From contig JAJYNS010000105.1 of the NCBI GenBank assembly GCA_021786195.1, positions 1-64,000 of the forward strand: a stretch of DNA of 64,000 nt, written 5' to 3'. Both the position numbers and the translations under genes were made by a program. Numbering within the stretch: the stretch's first letter is position 1; each line of letters starts with the position of its first letter. Origin of the DNA: Actinomycetes bacterium. Lineage in GTDB: Bacteria > Actinomycetota > Acidimicrobiia > Acidimicrobiales > Bog-793. This document shows, one piece after another, positions 59,311 through 64,000 of the stretch. A model generated the notes under the pieces. That model did not search any database, was not told where the DNA came from, and was given only the letters and a program-made list of their open reading frames with translations.

Positions 59311-60420
59311 CTACCCGGGCGACGGCCGGTCGACGAGCACGACGAGGTCGTCGCGGTGGACAACCTCGCGAGCGAGCCCGGCTGGCAGCTCGGGGGAACG
59401 GCGCCCGATCCACGCCCCCGACCGCGCGGCCGGGAGCCCCACCAGCCCCTTTGCGAACACCGCCCCGTCGCGCCCGGCGACCTCGACGGCGTCGCCGGCC
59501 ACGAAGTCGCCCTCGACGGCGACGACGCCCGCGGCCAGGAGCGATGCCTCGGACTCAACGAGGGCCTGACGAGCGCCGTCATCCACGACGACCCGGCCCG
59601 AGGGCGCTCGGGCGAAGGCGATCCAGAGCTTTCTCGCCCCGAGCGCCCGAGGTCGGGGCGCGACCACCGTCCCGACGCCGGCTCGTCGCTCGACGGCGTC
59701 GGCCAGGACGTGCTCGCGCCTCGCGGAGGCGATGACGGCACGCACGCCCGACCAAGCCGCCATCCGGGCGGCGGCGAGCTTCGAGGCCATCCCCCCGCTG
59801 CCCCCGGCGCTGCCTGGCCCGCCGGCGGCCCGCTCGAGCTCGGCGTCGACCTCCTCGACCTCCTCGACCAACGAGGCGCCTCGCTGGATGCGGGGGTCGG
59901 CCGTGAACAGCCCGGCCGTGTCGGTGAGCAGGACGAGCAGCTCCGCGCCGACGAGGTTCGCGACCAGCGCGGCGAGCCGGTCGTTGTCGCCGAAGCGAAA
60001 CTCGTCGTCGGCGACCGCGTCGTTCTCGTTCACGACCGGCACCACCCCGAGCTCGAGCAGCCGGGCAAGCGTCGCCCGAGCGTGCAGGTACCGGCGCCGC
60101 TCGCCGAAGTCCAGCGGGGCGAGCAGGACCTGGCCGGCGAGCAGTCCCCGCCGGGCGAGCGCCTCGTCGTAGACGCGCATCAGCCGGTGCTGGCCGACCG
60201 AGGAGAGCGCCTGCAAGGTCGCCAGGTCCGAGGGCCTCCCCCCCTCGGGGTGCAACGCCGCGACCCCGGCGGTGACGGCGCCGGAGGTCACGACGACGAG
60301 CTGGTGCCCGGCCGAGCGAAGCGCGACGACCTCGGCGCAGAGCTTGTCCACGGCCGACTCGTCGACCGATCCGTCCTCACCGGTGACCGAGGAGGTCCCG
60401 ATCTTCGCGACGACGATCAC
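59311..60420 (-). CDS. proB: Glutamate 5-kinase
   Basis: A 369-residue glutamate kinase (first step of proline synthesis). The amino-acid kinase domain has VAKIGTSSVTG, LVVVTSGAVTAG, VVPVVNENDAVADDEFRFGDND and GTGGMASK-like GSGGMASKLAAARMA. The C-terminal PUA domain (about 275-369) is present, with RVVVDDGARQALVESEASLL. The start is GTG at 60420, 4 bp after the obg stop. Length is the usual full two-domain form. Confidence 0.96.
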   Translation of the reverse strand: MIVVAKIGTSSVTGEDGSVDESAVDKLCAEVVALRSAGHQLVVVTSGAVTAGVAALHPEGGRPSDLATLQALSSVGQHRLMRVYDEALARRGLLAGQVLLAPLDFGERRRYLHARATLARLLELGVVPVVNENDAVADDEFRFGDNDRLAALVANLVGAELLVLLTDTAGLFTADPRIQRGASLVEEVEEVDAELERAAGGPGSAGGSGGMASKLAAARMAAWSGVRAVIASARREHVLADAVERRAGVGTVVAPRPRALGARKLWIAFARAPSGRVVVDDGARQALVESEASLLAAGVVAVEGDFVAGDAVEVAGRDGAVFAKGLVGLPAARSGAWIGRRSPELPAGLAREVVHRDDLVVLVDRPSPG

Positions 60421-60424
60421 GTCG

Positions 60425-61699
60425 TCACCGGTCGGGCAGGAACTCGAAGATCATGTCGCCGACGCGCACGAGCTCGCCCGGTCGCGCCCCGGCCCGGTGG
60501 AGCGCTCGCTCGACGCCGAGCCGCCGGAGCCGGCGCTGGACGAGCGCGAGCGCGTCGGCGTTCGTGAGGTCCGACACGGCGACCGCACGCCGAGCCTCCC
60601 TCCCGGCGACCTCCCAGGCCTCCCCGACGCGGCGTACGACGACGCCCTCGGGCTCGGGCCGGTGGACGACGGGGGCTCGGCTCGGCGCAGCCGCTGCGAG
60701 GCCGCGGGTCCCCACCATCTCCGCCAGCCGCCGGGTGAGCTCCGCGAGCCCCTGCCCGGTCACCGCGGAGATCTCGAGCTCGCCTCCGTAGCTCGACGGC
60801 GGCGGGCGAAGGTCGTCGGGAACGGTGTCGGCACGGGAGCCGACCACGAGCCTGGGCCGGGCCGCGAGCGCGGGGTCGTGGCCGGAGAGCTCGGCGAGCA
60901 GCGTCCTCACCTGGTCGACAGGGGACCGGCCCTCGGCGCTCGCGAGGTCGGCGAGGAGCAGGAGCACCCTCGCCCGCTCGACGTGGCGGAGGAACCGGTG
61001 GCCGAGCCCTCGCCCGAGGTGCGCGCCCTCGACGAGCCCGGGGACGTCGGCGACCACCAGCTCGCTCGGTCCCACCTCCCCCGCGGCGCCGACGCGCACG
61101 ACCCCGAGGTGCGGCTCCAGGGTCGTGAAGGGGTAGTCCCCGATCTTCGGCCTGGCGGCCGAGATGCGCGAGATGAGCGTCGACTTGCCGGCGTTCGGGA
61201 ACCCGACGAGCGCCACGTCGGCGACGAGCTTGAGCTCGAGGTCGAGCCAACGCTCCTCCCCGACCTCGCCCTGCTCGGCGAAGGCCGGCGCCCGCAGCCG
61301 GTCGCTGAGGAAGCTCGCGTTCCCCCGTCCGCCCCGGCCCCCGCGCGCCGCGAGCAGCCGCTCACCGCAGACGGCGAGGTCTGCCAGCACCGTCCCGTCG
61401 CCGGTGCGGACGACGGTGCCCTCGGGCACGGGCACGACGAGGTCGGCACCTCGCGCCCCTCGCCTCCTCGAGCCTCCGCCGTGCCGGCCGTCTCCGGCGC
61501 GGCGGAACGGATGGTCCCGGAAGGCGAGCAGCGAGACGACAGAGGAGGAGGCCTCGAGCAGGACGTCGCCGCCGTCGCCGCCGTTGCCGCCGTCCGGCCC
61601 GCCGCGGGCGACGTGCGCCTCCCGCCGGAACGAGACGGCCCCGGCACCGCCGTCACCGGCCTTGACGTGGACCTGTGCCTCGTCGACGAAGCCTGCCAT
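60425..61699 (-). CDS. obg: GTPase ObgE/CgtA with variant G4 motif
   Basis: A 424-residue Obg GTPase, involved in 50S assembly and stress control. The glycine-rich Obg fold (1-158) starts FVDEAQVHVKAGDGG. The G domain has G1 VGFPNAGKST, G2 DYPFTTLEPHLG, G3 VADVPGLVEGAH, and G5 SAVTGQG. The place of G4 (NKxD) reads VVGSRADT, so Asn/Lys are Ser/Arg. A C-terminal OCT domain (about 345-424) is present. The ATG at 61699 follows rpmA, keeping the conserved rplU-rpmA-obg order. Confidence 0.96.
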   Translation of the reverse strand: MAGFVDEAQVHVKAGDGGAGAVSFRREAHVARGGPDGGNGGDGGDVLLEASSSVVSLLAFRDHPFRRAGDGRHGGGSRRRGARGADLVVPVPEGTVVRTGDGTVLADLAVCGERLLAARGGRGGRGNASFLSDRLRAPAFAEQGEVGEERWLDLELKLVADVALVGFPNAGKSTLISRISAARPKIGDYPFTTLEPHLGVVRVGAAGEVGPSELVVADVPGLVEGAHLGRGLGHRFLRHVERARVLLLLADLASAEGRSPVDQVRTLLAELSGHDPALAARPRLVVGSRADTVPDDLRPPPSSYGGELEISAVTGQGLAELTRRLAEMVGTRGLAAAAPSRAPVVHRPEPEGVVVRRVGEAWEVAGREARRAVAVSDLTNADALALVQRRLRRLGVERALHRAGARPGELVRVGDMIFEFLPDR

Positions 61700-61749
61700 C
61701 GGCCCCGCGTCGAGCGCGAACCGCCCGGAGGCGACCGCGCCCTGCTGGC

Positions 61750-62007
61750 TCAGCCCTGGACGGGCTCGACGGCCACGAGCCGCCGCCCTCTGCGCACGCC
61801 GAAGCTGACCCGCCCGTCGCAGGTGGCGAACAGCGTGTCGTCCCCGCCCCGGCCGACGTTCGCACCCGGGTGGAAATGGGTGCCACGCTGGCGGACGAGG
61901 ATCGTCCCGGCGCGCACGGCCGAACCGTCCGAGGCCTTCACGCCGAGACGCTGCGCGTTCGAGTCCCGGCCGTTCCTCGTCGAGCCCCCACCTTTGGTCT
62001 TCGACAT
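61750..62007 (-). CDS. rpmA: 50S ribosomal protein L27
   Basis: An 85-residue L27 near the peptidyl-transferase centre. It starts [19 protein letters not shown], the family N-terminus, with [29 protein letters not shown] and DDTLFAT. Unlike most homologues the start is SKTKGGG, close to the usual AHKKGGGS after processing. It starts 22 bp after rplU. Confidence 0.97.
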   Translation of the reverse strand: MSKTKGGGSTRNGRDSNAQRLGVKASDGSAVRAGTILVRQRGTHFHPGANVGRGGDDTLFATCDGRVSFGVRRGRRLVAVEPVQG

Positions 62008-62029
62008 GCTCCGCTCTCCCCGGCGCCGC

Positions 62030-62389
62030 TCAGTGCCTCGGCCGGGCAGAGCCCGGCCGCCCGCCCGGCCCCGCCGGCTCGCCCGGCGCGATCGCGGTGA
62101 CCTCCACGGTCGTGTAGCGCTGGCGATGCCCGAACCGGCGCCGGCGACGCGCCTTCGGCTTGTAGGTGAACCCGACGACCTTCGGGCCCTTGGCCTCTCC
62201 GACGACCCGGCCCGAGACCGACGCCGACTCGAGTGCCGACGGCCCCGCGTAGACCTCCTCGCCGTCGACGACCAGCACGGGTCTCAGGGCGACCTCGTCG
62301 CCCGGGCCCTGCGGCAGCAGCTCGAGCTCGACGAGGGACCCTACCTCGACCCGCGCCTGTTTCCCACCGGCGTCGATAACGGCGTACAT
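62030..62389 (-). CDS. rplU: 50S ribosomal protein L21
   Basis: A 119-residue L21. It begins [20 protein letters not shown] and has the RNA-binding [21 protein letters not shown] followed by YTTVEVTAI. The C-terminal about 18 residues form a Pro/Gly-rich tail beyond the normal end. The ATG at 62389 is 9 nt after -10-like TAGGAT (62399-62404 on the minus strand), so it may have a very short leader. Confidence 0.97.
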   Translation of the reverse strand: MYAVIDAGGKQARVEVGSLVELELLPQGPGDEVALRPVLVVDGEEVYAGPSALESASVSGRVVGEAKGPKVVGFTYKPKARRRRRFGHRQRYTTVEVTAIAPGEPAGPGGRPGSARPRH

Positions 62390-62398
62390 AGGGTGCTC

Positions 62399-62404
62399 AT
62401 CCTA
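62399..62404 (-). promoter_or_regulatory. Candidate -10 element of rplU-rpmA-obg-proBA unit
   Basis: Minus-strand TAGGAT lies 9 nt before the rplU ATG. An inverted repeat of GGCGCC (62420-62425 and 62431-62436) covers the rne stop codon just upstream and may end or attenuate rne transcription. Confidence 0.45.
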
Positions 62405-62427
62405 GCAAGGCCAGCCCGCGGCGCCGT

Positions 62428-64000
62428 TCAGGCGCCCTGCTCGAAGACGATGCCACGGCCCTTGCACACCGGGCAGACCTCCGAGAGGGACTCCACGAGC
62501 CCCTCGCCCACGCGCTTTCGGGTCATCTCGGCGAGACCGAGCTCGGAGATGTCGAACACCTGCGTCGGGGTCTTGTCCCGGGCGAGCGCGGCCCGCAGCG
62601 TCGCCATCACCTCCTGGCGGTTGGACTTGAGCTCCATGTCGATGAAGTCGATCACGATGATCCCGCCGATGTCTCGCAGCCGCAGCTGGCGGGCGATCTC
62701 CTCGGCCGCCTCGAGGTTGTTCCGGAACACGGTCTCCTCGAGGCTCGAGGAGCCGACGTTCTTGCCGGTGTTGACGTCGATGACGGTGAGCGCCTCGGTC
62801 CGCTCGATGATCAACGACCCGCCGGAGGGCAGCCAGACCTTGCGGTCGAGCGCCTTGTGCAGCTGCTCGTGGACGTGATAGCGCTCGAAGAGCGGCAGCG
62901 GCTCGACCGAGGCGTCGAAGAGCTGGACCCGGTCGGCGAGCGAGGGGTCGATGTCGGCGACGTAGGCGCGGACGAGCTCGTAGAGCTCACGGTCGTCGAT
63001 GATGACGCCGCGGTAGTCGTCGGTGAACTCCTCGCGGATGACCCTGAGGGCGAGGTGCGGCTCGGAGTACAGCAGCGCCGGCGCCGGGAGCCGCTTCGCC
63101 TTCTCCTCGATCTCGGCCCACTTGGCGAGGAGCTGGTCGATGTCGCGCCGGAGCTCCTCGGCGCTCACCCCCTCGGCGGCGGTCCGGACGATGACCCCGT
63201 GGCCTTCCGGCCTGATGTCCTCGAGCAGCTTGCGGAGCCGCTTGCGCTCGGCGTCGTCGAGCCGCTTGGAGATGCCCGAAGCCGCCGAGTTCGGCACCAG
63301 CACGACGAAACGGCCCGGGAGCGAGACCTCCTCGGTCAACCGGGCACCCTTGAGGCCGATCGGGTTCTTCGTGACCTGGCAGACGATCGACTGACCGGGC
63401 CGCAGCAGGTGCTCGATGCGCGTCGCCCCCGGATCGCGCTCGAGCGCCTCGTCCCGGTCGTACTGGACGTCGCCCCAGTACAGCACGGCGTTCTTGGGGG
63501 TGCCGATGTCGACGAACGCGGCCTCCATCCCCGGCAGCACGTTCTTCACCCGACCCCGGTAGATGTTCCCGTCGATCTGGTTGACGTCGTCCTGGCTCCT
63601 GGCGACGTGGTGCTCGATGAGCGAGCGCCCCTCGAGCACGGCGATCTGGGTCGCGTCGGGACGCACGTGGACGCACATCAGGTACCGGCCGACCGGCCTG
63701 CCGTTGCGCTCCCGAGCCCGGCGTCGCGATCCGGCGGCCCGGGGGTGGTCGACGCCGTCGGTGTCCGGGTCTGCTGCGCCGGGGCTCGCCGACTTCGCCC
63801 GGCTCCGGCCGCGGGATCGTGCGGGCGCCGGCGGGCTGGCCTCGGCCGCTGGCACGGTCGCCTCGAGCGGTGGCTCCTCCTCCCCGGCCGTCGCGGCCGG
63901 GGAGGGCTTCGCCGCCCGGGCCGCCGGGGAGCGTCCGGCGCCGCCCCGGCCGCGGCCACCGCGACGGCGCCGGCGGGGCTTCGGCTGGCCCTGGTCCTCG
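62428..64000 (-). CDS. rne: Ribonuclease E/G, 5' end beyond window
   Basis: At least 524 residues of an RNase E/G endonuclease are visible; the frame stays open to the window edge, so the true start is outside. The edge part is Arg/Gly/Pro-rich (about 100 residues), as in actinobacterial RNase E. The core has the S1 domain (DGNIYRGRVKNVLPGMEAAFVDIG), the 5'-sensor/RNase H-like region, the DNase I-like catalytic site with both Asp (LTVIDVNTGKNVG and IIVIDFIDME) and the zinc-link CPVCKGRG at the C-terminus. The first visible candidate start is GTG at 63855, but the upstream residues look coding. It is followed by rplU, a conserved order. Confidence 0.95.
   Translation of the reverse strand, partial: EDQGQPKPRRRRRGGRGRGGAGRSPAARAAKPSPAATAGEEEPPLEATVPAAEASPPAPARSRGRSRAKSASPGAADPDTDGVDHPRAAGSRRRARERNGRPVGRYLMCVHVRPDATQIAVLEGRSLIEHHVARSQDDVNQIDGNIYRGRVKNVLPGMEAAFVDIGTPKNAVLYWGDVQYDRDEALERDPGATRIEHLLRPGQSIVCQVTKNPIGLKGARLTEEVSLPGRFVVLVPNSAASGISKRLDDAERKRLRKLLEDIRPEGHGVIVRTAAEGVSAEELRRDIDQLLAKWAEIEEKAKRLPAPALLYSEPHLALRVIREEFTDDYRGVIIDDRELYELVRAYVADIDPSLADRVQLFDASVEPLPLFERYHVHEQLHKALDRKVWLPSGGSLIIERTEALTVIDVNTGKNVGSSSLEETVFRNNLEAAEEIARQLRLRDIGGIIVIDFIDMELKSNRQEVMATLRAALARDKTPTQVFDISELGLAEMTRKRVGEGLVESLSEVCPVCKGRGIVFEQGA

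Overview
The window is a GC-rich, gene-dense chromosomal segment of an actinobacterium. The best fit is class Acidimicrobiia or a close relative, which is an inference. Supporting signs are the very high G+C, a CofC-type enzyme (coenzyme F420), a PafB/PafC pair, a VKOR thiol oxidase, an HU protein with a mycobacterial-style Lys/Ala tail, an MtrAB/LpqB-like two-component locus, an RNase E/G with an Arg-rich N-terminus, and a secreted protein with GYWL repeats of a kind common in Acidimicrobiia. No rRNA genes, CRISPR arrays, integrases, transposases or insertion sequences were recognised, so most of the window reads as core genome.

Layout. 0-5.1 kb: tRNA-Val(UAC), a DUF4232 lipoprotein, glutamate dehydrogenase coupled to a DMT-family transporter, then rnhB divergent from cofC and a PIG-L deacetylase. 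5.1-9.5 kb: HU, a hairpin terminator, and a convergent VirD4-like ATPase and MobF relaxase with no other conjugation genes. 9.5-13.4 kb: pafB-pafC and typA. 13.4-24 kb: a surface-glycan region with an ABC-2 exporter (wzm/wzt), several GT4 glycosyltransferases including a fused tandem one, a flippase-like membrane protein and two small charged proteins. 24-27.4 kb: two tandem secreted beta-propeller paralogues. 27.5-32.6 kb: clpP, tRNA-Leu(UAG), an APC permease, a lipoprotein alpha/beta-hydrolase lacking catalytic Ser and His, and a class-III aminotransferase. 32.8-37 kb: a YhaO/YhaN-like (SbcD/SbcC-like) nuclease-ATPase pair. 37-38.9 kb: VKOR plus a DUF929 CPYC protein. 38.9-47.5 kb: rpsB-tsf-pyrH-frr-cdsA-dxr-rseP-ispG, with six successive junctions that each overlap by 4 bp. 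47.7-50.6 kb: an MtrA/MtrB-like system with a GerMN lipoprotein. 50.7-64 kb: rsfS and nadD, then class-II DAHP synthase coupled to a GYWL-repeat GH25-like protein, then the reverse-strand run rne (cut by the window edge)-rplU-rpmA-obg-proB-proA-moxR-VWA.

Two expression features recur. Many first genes of transcription units have a TANNNT-like -10 box only 6-9 nt before an ATG or GTG and no Shine-Dalgarno, suggesting leaderless or near-leaderless mRNAs. Genes inside operons are commonly joined by 4-bp stop/start overlaps. There are no gene-free stretches longer than 300 bp; the largest gaps (about 200-235 bp) are described below. All functions are inferred from reading translated motifs; no database search was run.
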